A stretch of 64,000 nt of DNA, taken from positions 62,001 to 126,000 of the forward strand of contig JAKFFG010000005.1 of NCBI GenBank assembly GCA_036675275.1, written 5' to 3'. Each line of letters opens with the position of its first letter. Positions within the stretch are counted from its first letter, which is position 1. The notes under the pieces are model-generated. The model saw only the letters and a list, made by a program, of their open reading frames with translations. It was not told the DNA's origin and did no database searches. This DNA is from Pollutimonas sp036675275. Lineage in GTDB: Bacteria > Pseudomonadota > Gammaproteobacteria > Burkholderiales > Burkholderiaceae_B. This document shows positions 1 through 9,537 of this stretch, piece by piece. Both the position numbers and the translations under genes were made by a program.

Positions 1-569
1 GTGGTACCCGGTGCGGCACGATTGAAGATGTCGGAGCCGACATCGCTGCCCGCAATCTGGCGCGTCTGATCCGCCTGTATTTTGCGTTGACCAGCGTCCC
101 CCATATAGGTGATCTTGCCGTTAATGTCTTGATAAGCCGCCGTACCGCCCTTTGCACCGGAAAACAGATACTGTCCGCTGCCATCCCTGGTGTTTGCAAG
201 GCCCAGCATGCTATCGCGCGCATTCGTCAGCACATTGCTCAGCGTTGCGCGGTCAGCGTCCGACAGGGTGCCGTTTCCTGCCGCGATGAGCTGTGTCTTG
301 ACGTCTTGCAGCAACAGCGTCATGGAACTCAATGCATTTTCTTCCGTAGCCAAATTTGTGGTGGCAACGCCGCGATTAGCGGCAAAACGCGTGTTCAATG
401 ATTGCGACTGGCTGATGTTCACAGCCTGTGCCGCAGCCAGCGGGTCGTCCGCCGGAGTCACCATGCGCTTGCCGCTACCAATTTGCGCATACAAGTGCAT
501 AAGGTCGCTTTGCTGTGCATTGATTGAATTAAGTCCCGTCTGGAATAATAAGTTGGAACTAATACGCAT
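1..569 (-). CDS. flgL: Flagellar hook-filament junction protein FlgL (3' end cut by window)
   Basis: FlgL (HAP3) joins the hook to the filament outside the cell. The 189 visible residues begin MRISSNLLFQTGLNSINAQQ and are the flagellin-like N-terminal D0/D1 helical region. The C-terminal half lies beyond base 1. The ATG sits just upstream of this conserved N-terminus and is preceded by a CAGGA ribosome site. It is the last visible gene of the leftward flg operon, about 70 bases after flgK, the usual order. The function is family knowledge; identity is secure from the N-terminus and position. Confidence 0.95.
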   Translation of the reverse strand, partial: MRISSNLLFQTGLNSINAQQSDLMHLYAQIGSGKRMVTPADDPLAAAQAVNISQSQSLNTRFAANRGVATTNLATEENALSSMTLLLQDVKTQLIAAGNGTLSDADRATLSNVLTNARDSMLGLANTRDGSGQYLFSGAKGGTAAYQDINGKITYMGDAGQRKIQADQTRQIAGSDVGSDIFNRAAPGT

Positions 570-637
570 GGCGAAAAATCCTGATAAATGACGCTGAAAC
601 TTAAACTTGGTTGGATAGCGCTGACAGCGATGAATGC

Positions 638-2284
638 TTAGCGCATGCTCAACAAGGTATCGAACAAGGTTGAACTGACTTCGATAAGCCGCGAAGCGGC
701 GCTGTACTGTTCCTGGAAGCGAGTAAGGTTCACGTATTCTTCGTCCAGGTTCACGCCCGACAGCGTCTGTTGTGCCGCGAAATTCTGTTGAATCAATGCG
801 GCCTGAGCCTTCGCGGCCGTGCCATTTTGCTGGGTCTGCACACCTACCTTGTTCACGATTTGCGAGAAGGCTTCATTCAAGCTCATGGAACCATTTCCCA
901 GAACTTTGCCCGTCTGCAACTGCGCCAGTTCCAAAGCAACGCCACCGTTAGCGGTGCCAGTATTCGCCGTTGCAGCAGCGATTTTTGCTGGGTCAGTGAT
1001 AGCCAGTGCGATGCCGCCTGCAGCAGCTCGCGTCGGTTGAACAAGCCAGGAGTCACCTGCTGCCGGGGTACCGGCGGGTTTAAAATTGACCCCGTCCAGT
1101 TCATAGCTGCCATCGGGCAGAGCAGTGAGTTTAGTCACTGTTCCGTTGGGAACGCTGGTAGCGAAGTAATCAGTGCCGTCGTACTCAATCTGGTAGTCCT
1201 GGGACGTCAGTTTGTTTACGTCCTGAAATTCAGCAGACATTGTTGCACTGGTTTGATTCTTGGGTCCGGGGATGGATTTAATTGGACCTAGAGAGAAGAA
1301 TGCACCGCCTGGAGCGCCGTTAAGGTCCTCACCCGTTGCGTGGATATCATTGATCGCCATGGCCAGTCCTGCGGCCAGCCGTCCCAAATCATTCTGCACA
1401 GCGTCGAGTGATTCGCGCCGATAGGTCAGGAGACCGCCCAGGGTGCCGCCCTTGATCGCCGTGTCTTTCATCTCAACGGTAATCGATTTGCCACCGGCGC
1501 CAACCGCCGTGAATGCAACGACGGTGCGTGAAGGATCAGCGGCTGACGTTTGGGCGGCCAAGGGATACACGGTATCGCCGCCCAGCAGGACCTGCCCGTT
1601 GCCCACCGAAAGACTGAAATTGCCGTCTTGCTCTTGAACCTTCACTTCGACCAATTGACTTAATTCTGAAACAAGCTGGTCGCGCTGATCCAGCAAGTCG
1701 TTGGGCTCATGGTTGGAACTGCTCGCACGCGCTGTGGTTATCTGCGTGTTCAGGTCGCGCACGCGTTCAACATAGCTGTTGATCTGCGTAACAGTAGTCG
1801 TAATCTGCGTGTTGATATTGTTGCGCTGGCTATCCAGGAAAGCATTGCTGTCATTCAACTGCGATACCAGGCTCGAAGCGCGGCCCAGCATTTCCTGACG
1901 CGCGGCACTATCAGCAGGGGCCGACGCTACGGCCTGAATGCTGTCGAAAAAGTTCTGTAATGCAGGAGTAATGCCGACGGTGCGGTCCGCAAAAAGATTG
2001 TTTACCTGGGAAATTTCGTTGCCATAAGACACCAGCGCCGCACCGGCGGTCTGCGCACTGACCAATTGACGAGACAGGAAGTTGTCGTAGGAGCGCTGAA
2101 CCGTAACCGCCTGTACTCCGCGTCCAATGTAGCCGGCGCCGGTGCTGGTGGCACCGGCTGTCTGCACGAGCACCGTCTGACGGTTATAGCCCACGGTGGC
2201 GGAGTTATTGATGTTGTGACCGGCCGTTTGCAGGCGGTTTGAGGCCGCATTTAAACCCGCTAAACCCAGATTGGCTAAATTCAT
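638..2284 (-). CDS. flgK: Flagellar hook-associated protein FlgK
   Basis: FlgK (HAP1) is the first hook-filament junction protein, exported by the flagellar type III system. The 548 residues start with the rod/hook family N-terminus (MNLANLGLAGLNAASNRLQT, then NINNSATVGYNRQ). They end with the matching C-terminal helix (VNLTRFQEQYSAASRLIEVSSTLFDTLLSMR region, seen in parts). The middle is variable, as expected. The length is normal for FlgK. It lies between flgJ and flgL. About 100 bases separate it from flgJ, so it may have its own promoter, but I found no clear sigma-28 match there. Confidence 0.97.
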   Translation of the reverse strand: MNLANLGLAGLNAASNRLQTAGHNINNSATVGYNRQTVLVQTAGATSTGAGYIGRGVQAVTVQRSYDNFLSRQLVSAQTAGAALVSYGNEISQVNNLFADRTVGITPALQNFFDSIQAVASAPADSAARQEMLGRASSLVSQLNDSNAFLDSQRNNINTQITTTVTQINSYVERVRDLNTQITTARASSSNHEPNDLLDQRDQLVSELSQLVEVKVQEQDGNFSLSVGNGQVLLGGDTVYPLAAQTSAADPSRTVVAFTAVGAGGKSITVEMKDTAIKGGTLGGLLTYRRESLDAVQNDLGRLAAGLAMAINDIHATGEDLNGAPGGAFFSLGPIKSIPGPKNQTSATMSAEFQDVNKLTSQDYQIEYDGTDYFATSVPNGTVTKLTALPDGSYELDGVNFKPAGTPAAGDSWLVQPTRAAAGGIALAITDPAKIAAATANTGTANGGVALELAQLQTGKVLGNGSMSLNEAFSQIVNKVGVQTQQNGTAAKAQAALIQQNFAAQQTLSGVNLDEEYVNLTRFQEQYSAASRLIEVSSTLFDTLLSMR

Positions 2285-2386
2285 GAACGATTCCGCTTAG
2301 TCGGCCCGGCGCAAGCGCCCGCCCGTATGTCAAGACTATGTACAACGTTAACGACAGCAGGCCCAAAAGGTTTAGGCCTTCGCGAC

Positions 2387-3376
2387 TCAAATTCCGCGTT
2401 TTGGACCTGTATCGAAGTAGCTCATGATGGAGATGAGTTTTTCGGCATAAGCCGGATCTGTGGCATAGCCCGCAGCCTGTATCCGATGCGCAGCCACTTC
2501 TGCAGAAGGCGCATCCACCACTTCGCTATAACGCTTGTTCTGGCCGATCAGGCGGGCGTAATCCGCAAACGATTCGGCATACGAGTCGTAGGCGCGAAAC
2601 GGCTGCATGACCTTGCGCGGGACCCCGCCTTCATATTCCGTGGTCATGATGTTGACCACCTTGCCCTTCCATCCGGAGGTCGCCTTTATGCCGAACAAGT
2701 TATGGCTGGTCGTGCCGTCCTCGCGCATGATCTCGCGGCGGCCCCAACCCGACTCCAGTGCAGCCTGGCTCAGTATCAGCTTGGCGGGCACGCCACTTTC
2801 ATTGGCTGCAAACTTCGCCGCCTCCGACATTTTCGAAACGAACGTCTCAATATGCTTGGGCGCGCCCTTGATGGCGGAATAAATCTTTTCAGATAGCGGA
2901 TTTCTGCTCAGGAGGTTGATCAGGCCGGATATCGAGGAAGCATCGTCGCCGCGGTCATCGTTTATCCGTGACTTCAGTGCCGGCAGCCGCGTCGGAGCCA
3001 ACTCGGGAAGCTGGCCTCCCGAGCCTGCCATGCCGGTGATCGCTGGTCCCTGGCCGCTCTGAATCTGGGCAAGCAGCGCCTTGGCAAGGCCGATACCGGG
3101 ATTGGCAAGTTGCAACGACATTTGCTCGTCGCCCATGCTTTGGGCCAATCGCGTTTGCTGGCTATCGAATACCCCTGACGTCGTGGCGCCCTGGCGTGCC
3201 TGCTTGAGCATCTGCTGAATGAAAAGCGCTTCGAACTGCTGCGCCACTTTCTTCTGCTGCTCCAGCGGTGCATCGGCGCCTTTGCTCACTCCGCGCTTCA
3301 GGCTGTTCAGTGCGTTGAAGTCCAGAGTCGACGCCGCTGGATTACTGGGACGAGGAGTATATTGCACGAGCGACAT
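2387..3376 (-). CDS. flgJ: Flagellar rod-cap and peptidoglycan hydrolase FlgJ
   Basis: FlgJ caps the growing rod and opens the peptidoglycan layer. The 329 residues hold an N-terminal rod-scaffold region (QQFEALFIQQMLKQARQG near residue 50). A C-terminal glucosaminidase domain occupies roughly residues 165-329, with the catalytic glutamate in SQAALESGWG. I start at MSLVQYTPRP, which matches the family. An upstream in-frame start would add 15 residues that overlap flgI and look unrelated. This is the two-domain form of Beta- and Gammaproteobacteria. It lies 7 bases downstream of flgI. Confidence 0.95.
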   Translation of the reverse strand: MSLVQYTPRPSNPAASTLDFNALNSLKRGVSKGADAPLEQQKKVAQQFEALFIQQMLKQARQGATTSGVFDSQQTRLAQSMGDEQMSLQLANPGIGLAKALLAQIQSGQGPAITGMAGSGGQLPELAPTRLPALKSRINDDRGDDASSISGLINLLSRNPLSEKIYSAIKGAPKHIETFVSKMSEAAKFAANESGVPAKLILSQAALESGWGRREIMREDGTTSHNLFGIKATSGWKGKVVNIMTTEYEGGVPRKVMQPFRAYDSYAESFADYARLIGQNKRYSEVVDAPSAEVAAHRIQAAGYATDPAYAEKLISIMSYFDTGPKRGI

Positions 3377-3383
3377 AGGCGGC

Positions 3384-4547
3384 CTAGATGATTTCCAGGT
3401 CGGCGCGCAGCGCGCCGGCACTTTTCAGATTTTGAAGAATGGACAGCAAGTCCTGAGGCGTGGCACCCAGTGCGTTCAGCGCCTTCACCACGTCGGCCAG
3501 GTTGGCACTGGTACGTACGCGCTGCAAACTGCCCTGCTCTGATGTCATCTCGATCTGGGTGTTTTGGGTCACGACCGTCTGCCCGCCTCCAAAAGGCGTA
3601 TCCGGCTGATTGACCTGCTGATCCCGGCTGATGACGACAGAAAGATTTCCGTAGGCAATGGCGGCTTCGTCTATCGTGACGGTACGGTTCATCACGACCG
3701 AGCCTGTGCGGGCGTTGATCACGACTTTGGCGCGTGCGGGCGGCAAGTTGACTTGCAGGTTCTCGACCTGGGACAGGAAAGCCGCCTGCGCCGCAGGGTC
3801 CAGGGGGCCGCGCAATTGCACGACGCGCCCGTCCAGTGCCAACGCGGTGTTGGGTCCGAATCGCGTATTCAAGGCCGCAACCATATTCTGGGCCGCGCCG
3901 AAGTCGGTCGTATTCAATTCCAGGTTTATCACGCCGTCGCGTACGTATGTAGTGGGCACGCTACGCTCGATAATGGCGCCGTTCGAAATAATGCCGCCGT
4001 TCAACTGGTTTACCTGCACGCTGGAACCGCCGGCCGAGGCGCCGGCGCCGCCAACCAGCAGATTGCCCTGCGCCATCGCATATACCTGACCGTTGGCACC
4101 CTTCATGGGTGTCATCAACAATGTGCCGCCGCGCAGGCTCTTGGCATTGCCCATGGACGACACCACAACGTCTACCGTCTGTCCGGGCTGCGCAAATGCG
4201 GGAAGCCTGGCCGTTACGATGACGGCGGCCACATTCTTCACCTGCATATTCGTGCCCTGGGGAACAGTCACGCCCAGTTGGGACAGCATATTGGTCAGGC
4301 TCTGCTGGGTGAACGGTGTCTGGCGGACCTGATCGCCGCTGCCATCCAGCCCCACGACCAGGCCGTAACCGATCAGCTGATTGGCGCGCACGCCCTGTAT
4401 AGAGGCGATGTCCTTGATTCTTTCGGCTTGCGCTGCGCCGGCGGCCAGCATGCAAAGCGCGCCTATGGCCAGGCGTCGGCCGTGACGGCCCAGTACGCTG
4501 AAAATGGAAGAGATCAAAACCGGTACCCTGTCAGAACGGAGAAACAT
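3384..4547 (-). CDS. flgI: Flagellar P-ring protein FlgI
   Basis: FlgI forms the periplasmic P ring around the rod. The 387 residues carry a Sec signal (hydrophobic GALCMLAAGAAQA, cleavage before ERIKDIA). The conserved FlgI start RIKDIASIQGVRANQLIGYG and GLDGSGD follow. The protein is full length and ends LKSAGALRADLEII. The annotated ATG overlaps the end of flgH by 17 bases. A TTG ten codons further in is a possible alternative start and would give a shorter signal peptide. Confidence 0.97.
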   Translation of the reverse strand: MFLRSDRVPVLISSIFSVLGRHGRRLAIGALCMLAAGAAQAERIKDIASIQGVRANQLIGYGLVVGLDGSGDQVRQTPFTQQSLTNMLSQLGVTVPQGTNMQVKNVAAVIVTARLPAFAQPGQTVDVVVSSMGNAKSLRGGTLLMTPMKGANGQVYAMAQGNLLVGGAGASAGGSSVQVNQLNGGIISNGAIIERSVPTTYVRDGVINLELNTTDFGAAQNMVAALNTRFGPNTALALDGRVVQLRGPLDPAAQAAFLSQVENLQVNLPPARAKVVINARTGSVVMNRTVTIDEAAIAYGNLSVVISRDQQVNQPDTPFGGGQTVVTQNTQIEMTSEQGSLQRVRTSANLADVVKALNALGATPQDLLSILQNLKSAGALRADLEII

Positions 4548-5217
4548 TCAGGAAAAAGCGTTGTAGCCAGCCCATGGTCTGCACTTCATCCATGGTGCCC
4601 TTGCTGCGGAATTCGATACGCGCGTCCGCCACCTGGGTGGAGGAGACCGTATTCGAACCAGTCACCGAGCGCGGATCGACTACGCCCGAGAAGCGGATGT
4701 GCTCACTGCCTCGATTGATGGCTATTTGTTTGTCACCGGCGATCTGCAGGTTGCCATTTGGCAATACGCCTATGACGGTGGTGGTCAGGGTGCCGGAAAA
4801 TGTATTGTCGGCGCGTGTGGATCCTTTGCCCTGGGATGCGTTCTCGCCGGAAATATCGAAATCCTGCTTGGCCCCCAGACCGGACGGCAGTATGGCGGGA
4901 GCCACAGCCACGCCGAACACGGCGCTGCCGCTGCGGTCAGTCGTGGTCTGGACATTCTTGGCGGCGTTCGTCTTTTCCTGTATGACTACCGTGACGATAT
5001 CGCCCACATTACGGGGACGCCTGTCTTCGAACAGCGGATAGCTGCCATAAGCTGTCGGCTGATAAATCGAACCGTTGGCCTGCGCGGCAGGCAAAGGCGG
5101 CAGTGGCGGAGACGCGGTCAAGGGACCCGTCACGACGGGTTCGGGCGGCACCAGCGCGCAGCCCGAGACGACCGCAACGGTCAGGCCCAACAGTAATTGA
5201 CGAAGACGTTTATGCAT
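4531..5217 (-). CDS. flgH: Flagellar L-ring lipoprotein FlgH
   Basis: FlgH forms the outer-membrane L ring. The 228 residues begin with a lipoprotein signal: a basic start, a hydrophobic core and lipobox VSGC with Cys20 as the lipidated residue. Family motifs GSIYQPTAYGSYPLFEDRRP and RNVGDIVTVVIQEKTNA follow, and the end is FRSKGTMDEVQTMGWLQRFF. The length is normal. It lies 2 bases after flgG and overlaps flgI, so translation is probably coupled. Confidence 0.97.
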   Translation of the reverse strand: MHKRLRQLLLGLTVAVVSGCALVPPEPVVTGPLTASPPLPPLPAAQANGSIYQPTAYGSYPLFEDRRPRNVGDIVTVVIQEKTNAAKNVQTTTDRSGSAVFGVAVAPAILPSGLGAKQDFDISGENASQGKGSTRADNTFSGTLTTTVIGVLPNGNLQIAGDKQIAINRGSEHIRFSGVVDPRSVTGSNTVSSTQVADARIEFRSKGTMDEVQTMGWLQRFFLNVSPF

Positions 5218-5219
5218 TA

Positions 5220-6005
5220 TTAAAGCTGAGTGAGGCGCGCCAGCATCTGGTCGGAAGTCTGGACGGCCTTGCTGTTCATTTCGTAGGCACGTTGCGTGGT
5301 GATCATGTTGACCAGCTCTTCGGCCACGTTCACGTTCGATGTTTCCGTGTACTTCTGCAAAACCAGGCCGGCGCCATCGAGGCCAGGCTGGACCACGTTT
5401 GCAGGCCCCGACGCGTCGGTTTCCACGTACAGATTTTCACCAGCACTTTGCAGGCCCGTGGGATTGATGAAGGTATTGAGCTGCAGCTGGCCGATTTCCA
5501 CGCTGATGCCCGTGGCGCCCGGCTGCGTGACCGACACCGTACCGTCGCGCCCGATGGATACCGTCAAGGCGTTGTCCGGAATATTGATCGGCGGCTGCAC
5601 GGGATAGCCGCCGGCCGTTACCATTTGACCATTCTGATCCACCTGAAGGCTGCCGTCACGCGTATAAGCAAACGTTCCATCGGGCATCTCGACTTGCAGG
5701 AAGCCCTTGCCTTGAATGGCAATATCCAGATCATTGCCGGTTTCTTTCAAGTTGCCCTGACTGTGTATGCGCTCGGTAGCCACCGTGCGCACGCCGGTAC
5801 CAATCTGCAAACCGGAAGGCAGCTGATTCGCGGCGCCGACCTGGGCGCCGGGCTGGCGTATGGTCTGATACATCAGGTCTTCAAATACCGCGCGGCTGCG
5901 CTTGAAGCCGGTCGTATTGACGTTGGCCAGGTTATTCGAGATGACATCCATATTGGTCTGCTGCGATTCCAGACCAGTTTTGGCAATCCAAAGAGAGCGG
6001 ATCAT
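5220..6005 (-). CDS. flgG: Flagellar distal rod protein FlgG
   Basis: FlgG builds the distal rod. The 261 residues start MIRSLWIAKTGLESQQTNMD followed by VISNNLANVNTTGFKRSRA, the rod/hook signature. They end in the conserved C-terminus TTQRAYEMNSKAVQTSDQML. The length matches the 260-residue FlgG of enteric bacteria. It lies between flgF and flgH in standard order. Confidence 0.98.
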   Translation of the reverse strand: MIRSLWIAKTGLESQQTNMDVISNNLANVNTTGFKRSRAVFEDLMYQTIRQPGAQVGAANQLPSGLQIGTGVRTVATERIHSQGNLKETGNDLDIAIQGKGFLQVEMPDGTFAYTRDGSLQVDQNGQMVTAGGYPVQPPINIPDNALTVSIGRDGTVSVTQPGATGISVEIGQLQLNTFINPTGLQSAGENLYVETDASGPANVVQPGLDGAGLVLQKYTETSNVNVAEELVNMITTQRAYEMNSKAVQTSDQMLARLTQL

Positions 6006-6053
6006 TTTCTTTCCTCAATGTGCAAGCCAGGCCTGCACAGAACGCAACATTAA

Positions 6054-6797
6054 TTATTGGGACGACAGTATGGAGTTGGCTCGCTCAGCGTTGGAGCTGG
6101 CGTCCTGGATAATCTTCATCTGCATTTCGAAGCGACGGGCGTTGGCTATCATGCCCACCATCGCCTCCGCGGGATTCACATTACTTTTTTCGACGAAACC
6201 CGAAATCATGCGCACTTGCGGATCGGCGGGGGCAGCCTCGCCATCGGCCAGACGGTACAAGCCGTCGTCGCCGCGCTGCATGGACGCTACCGGCGGATTC
6301 ACCAGCTTGAGCTGCCCCAGTTGCTGGATGTCGCCGGGGTTGTCGCCGGCGCCCAGGGCGCTGATCTGCCCGTCACCGGAAAAGCTCACACTGCCGCGCT
6401 CGGGGATTTCTATCGGCCCGCCATCATTGGACAGGACAGGATAACCCTGCTGGGTAACCAGCAGGTTGTCCTGGCTCACTGCCAGTTCACCGGCACGGGT
6501 GTAGGCCTCACCTTCAGGCGTTTGCACGCTGAACCAGCCATCACCGGTAACGGCCAGGTCAAGCGCATGGCCGGTCTCGGCCATTACGCCCTGCTCGAAA
6601 TTGCTGGTCGGCGTGGCGGTTATCGTCGATACGCGCGTTGGCAGCCCGGGCTGGCCCACCACAGGCACCGAGCGGTAGATCGCCATCTGCTCGCGAAAAC
6701 CGGTGGTGCTGACGTTGGCCATGTTGTTGCTGATGACGGCCTGCTGTTCCAGCACCCGCGCGGCGCCGCCGGCGGCGGTGTAAATAATGCGGTCCAT
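6054..6797 (-). CDS. flgF: Flagellar proximal rod protein FlgF
   Basis: FlgF is a proximal rod component. The 247 residues begin MDRIIYTAAGGAARVLEQQA then VISNNMANVSTTGFREQMA. They end near MIANARRFEMQMKIIQDA, the family C-terminal helix. The length is normal. It sits 12 bases after flgE in the rod/hook operon. FlgF and FlgG are close relatives; the MDRIIYTA start and gene order separate them. Confidence 0.97.
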   Translation of the reverse strand: MDRIIYTAAGGAARVLEQQAVISNNMANVSTTGFREQMAIYRSVPVVGQPGLPTRVSTITATPTSNFEQGVMAETGHALDLAVTGDGWFSVQTPEGEAYTRAGELAVSQDNLLVTQQGYPVLSNDGGPIEIPERGSVSFSGDGQISALGAGDNPGDIQQLGQLKLVNPPVASMQRGDDGLYRLADGEAAPADPQVRMISGFVEKSNVNPAEAMVGMIANARRFEMQMKIIQDASSNAERANSILSSQ

Positions 6798-6809
6798 TTA
6801 TGCGTCGAC

Positions 6810-8303
6810 CTAGCGCAGGTTGATCAGTGTCTGCAAGACCTGATCCTGGGTTTTGATGGTCTGGGCATTGGCCTGGTAAGTACGCTGTGCGATGATCATG
6901 TTGACCAGCTCCACGCTCATGTCGACGTTGGAGTCCTCGACCGACTGGCCTTTGATGGTAGCCATGCCGTTGTTGCCTGGCGTTCCAAGAATGGGTTGAC
7001 CCGAGGCTGACGTCTCCGCCCAGGCATTGCCGCCGACGGGCTGCAAACCTTGTAAATTATTGAAATTGGCGAGAACCAGGGTACCCATGGCCTGAGTTTC
7101 ACCGTTCGTATAGCTGGCGACGATGGAACCATCGGCCGCAATCGACATGCTGGCGTATTCGCCGGTGGCATAACCAGTTTGTGTAAAGTTGGATGAGAAC
7201 TCTCCGCCGTACTGTGTGGAACCAGCGTAGTTCAGATCCATGTTCAAAGCATCAGCCGGAGTATCCAAACCGCCCGGGCTGGCCACAGTCAATGCTACCG
7301 ACCGCCCGCTTACCAACTGACCCCTTGCGTCAAATGTCATGTCCACCGGGTTAGTCGATGAGGCGCCGCCGTCGGCGGAAGCGCTGACCGCTTTGCCATC
7401 GAGCCGATAATAGACTTGCCAATTGCTTTCCGTCCCGACACTACCTGCACGCTTGACGTAGTATTGCGTCAACTCGTGCGAATTACCCAATGAATCGTAC
7501 ACTGACATAGACAATGAATGCGTATAGCTGTCTGCGTCAGCTGGATCGAAAGGGACGGCGGGCAATTCAGCAAGATAGGGTTGGTTGTTTCCGCCTGTGG
7601 TTTCAAACTCACCCGACTCAATTTGGCCATTTGCGTCAATTACGACCGTGTTGGCGCCGCTTGTGAATGTACCCTGCGGCGCAGTTGCAACCGTTGTCGC
7701 GTTTATATCCGTATACCAAGTAATTTCACCGGCGTCATCAGTCCGATAATAATAGTCTTGACCTGGTACAACAGGAACCGTACCGACCAAGTTAACCACT
7801 CCAGTCTGCACCGCACGACCGGCTTCTGAAATCACATCAGCGTTGGCATCGAAGTTTGCTTTGGTGGTCAACCCCGTGGTCGCCTGCGGAGCGATATTGC
7901 CCACCGGCACCTTGATCGGAACGGGGGTGGTACCGCCGTTCTCGAACCCAGTCAGCCGCTGACCCTGCGCGTTGACAATATTGTTGTCTTTATCCGCAAA
8001 AAACTGGCCATTGCGGGTATAGAGCACACTTCCTGACTGATCAATGACACGGAACAGGCCCTTGGGACCGTCTATGGCCATATCGAACTGGTTGCCGGTG
8101 CTCGACACCGTACCAACCGTGAAACGCTGGTTGATGCTTGCCACGCTGACGCCCAGGCCGACACGCGAGCTGGCATACACGTCGGCAAATGTTGCCGTAC
8201 CGGCCTTGAAGCCCACCGTACCGGAGTTGGCGATGTTGTTGCCGATGACATCCAGATTCTGCGATGCGGCGTTCAAGCCGCTCAAACCTTGTCCGAAACC
8301 CAT
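6810..8303 (-). CDS. flgE: Flagellar hook protein FlgE
   Basis: FlgE polymerises into the hook. The 497 residues start MGFGQGLSGLNAASQNLDVI then GNNIANSGTVGFKAGTATFA. They end NVDMSVELVNMIIAQRTYQA followed by NAQTIKTQDQVLQTLINLR. Enteric FlgE is about 400 residues; the extra length is in the exposed central domain (roughly residues 150-400), where hook proteins vary. It lies 71 bases after flgD and may be preceded by a modest leader. Confidence 0.97.
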   Translation of the reverse strand: MGFGQGLSGLNAASQNLDVIGNNIANSGTVGFKAGTATFADVYASSRVGLGVSVASINQRFTVGTVSSTGNQFDMAIDGPKGLFRVIDQSGSVLYTRNGQFFADKDNNIVNAQGQRLTGFENGGTTPVPIKVPVGNIAPQATTGLTTKANFDANADVISEAGRAVQTGVVNLVGTVPVVPGQDYYYRTDDAGEITWYTDINATTVATAPQGTFTSGANTVVIDANGQIESGEFETTGGNNQPYLAELPAVPFDPADADSYTHSLSMSVYDSLGNSHELTQYYVKRAGSVGTESNWQVYYRLDGKAVSASADGGASSTNPVDMTFDARGQLVSGRSVALTVASPGGLDTPADALNMDLNYAGSTQYGGEFSSNFTQTGYATGEYASMSIAADGSIVASYTNGETQAMGTLVLANFNNLQGLQPVGGNAWAETSASGQPILGTPGNNGMATIKGQSVEDSNVDMSVELVNMIIAQRTYQANAQTIKTQDQVLQTLINLR

Positions 8304-8374
8304 GATTAACCTCGTTTACTTTTTAACTGTGTTAGTAATGCGGTGTGCCTTCGCTACGCCGCACGCGACCGCAA

Positions 8375-9049
8375 CTACATTATTTTGCGCAGATCCAGCA
8401 GCGAATAAGAGCCCGCCAGACCCAGGTCCATGGTCAAGCCACCCGATGTGTAGGCGACGCTGCCTACCTTGCCGTAAGTCAGCGCATCGGCCGACACGGC
8501 TGCCCCGGTGGCATCGGTTGCCTTCACGGTAAAGGTGTACGCGCCGGCGTTTACCGCGGTGCCGGCTTCGTTCTTGCCGTCCCAGTCCACCGATATGACA
8601 CCGACAGGCTGGTTGCCCAGATCTATGTTTCGAACTACATTGCCCGCTGCGTCCGTAACGGTCACGACGACCTTGGTGGCTTCTGAAATCATGTCCACAC
8701 CAAACGGCGTAACGTGAGTGCCTTCGGCGTCGACGCCAACCGAAATCTTGGTGCCGGGCACAAGGACTTCCTTGCCTATCAAACTCGCGGCCTGCATGGA
8801 CTGCGACACATCCATCTGGCCGGACAGAGCCAGCAAGGTGTTGTTCAATTGTGTGATGCCGGAAACGGTGGACAGCTGCGCCATTTGAGACGTAACTTGC
8901 GCGTTGTCCATGGGATTCAACGGATCCTGGTTCTGCAACTGGGTAACCAGCAAAGTCAGAAAACGGTTCTCGGTATCGGAAACGAAATCTTGGGTGTTTG
9001 CATTGGCTGTGGCAAGCGCGCCGGACGTTGTGCTGTTGACTGTAGTCAA
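8375..9049 (-). CDS. flgD: Flagellar hook-cap protein FlgD
   Basis: FlgD is the scaffold under which FlgE assembles; it is lost on completion of the hook. The 224 residues contain the family N-terminal block FLTLLVTQLQNQDPLNPMDN followed by AQVTSQMAQLSTVSGI. A FlgD Ig-like/tudor region follows (VVTVTDAAGNVVRNIDLG, WDGKNEAGTAVNAGAYTF). The length is typical. It lies between flgC and flgE. Confidence 0.97.
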   Translation of the reverse strand: MTTVNSTTSGALATANANTQDFVSDTENRFLTLLVTQLQNQDPLNPMDNAQVTSQMAQLSTVSGITQLNNTLLALSGQMDVSQSMQAASLIGKEVLVPGTKISVGVDAEGTHVTPFGVDMISEATKVVVTVTDAAGNVVRNIDLGNQPVGVISVDWDGKNEAGTAVNAGAYTFTVKATDATGAAVSADALTYGKVGSVAYTSGGLTMDLGLAGSYSLLDLRKIM

Positions 9050-9090
9050 GATTGTGCTCCGTTAGGAATAGTGGTGACGACCGGCAAGCA

Positions 9091-9507
9091 TCACTGCCCG
9101 ATGGACAGAGTGCGCATCATCATGCTTTTGGCTGTATTGATGACTTCGACGTTAGCTTGGTAGGACCGCGAAGCCGAAATCATGTTGACGGTTTCGGCCA
9201 CCACGTCCACATTGGGCATTGCGACATAGCCGTCGGCATTGGCTAGCGGGTTCTTGGGGTCGTACTGCATGCGCGCGGGTGCGCCGCTTTCCACCACCGC
9301 CGCCACTTTGACGCCGCCGACCGACTGCGAATAGGCCTGGCCCGGAGCCGGAGCCATCTGGAACACGACTTGACGGGCGCGATACGGCTGGCCATCAGGG
9401 CCGGCAACGCTATCGGCATTGGCCAGATTACTTGCCGTGACGTTCATGCGCTGCGACTGTGCCGTCAGCGCTGAACCGGCAATCTCGAAAATACTCATCG
9501 TGGACAT
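9091..9507 (-). CDS. flgC: Flagellar proximal rod protein FlgC
   Basis: FlgC is a proximal rod protein. The 138 residues start MSTMSIFEIAGSALTAQSQR then MNVTASNLANADS. They contain YRARQVVFQ and end SRSYQANVEVINTAKSMMMR, all FlgC features. The length is as in other proteobacteria. It lies 30 bases after flgB. Confidence 0.97.
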   Translation of the reverse strand: MSTMSIFEIAGSALTAQSQRMNVTASNLANADSVAGPDGQPYRARQVVFQMAPAPGQAYSQSVGGVKVAAVVESGAPARMQYDPKNPLANADGYVAMPNVDVVAETVNMISASRSYQANVEVINTAKSMMMRTLSIGQ

Positions 9508-9537
9508 AGATATTCCTGTTTTTCTTGGTGAGGCGGA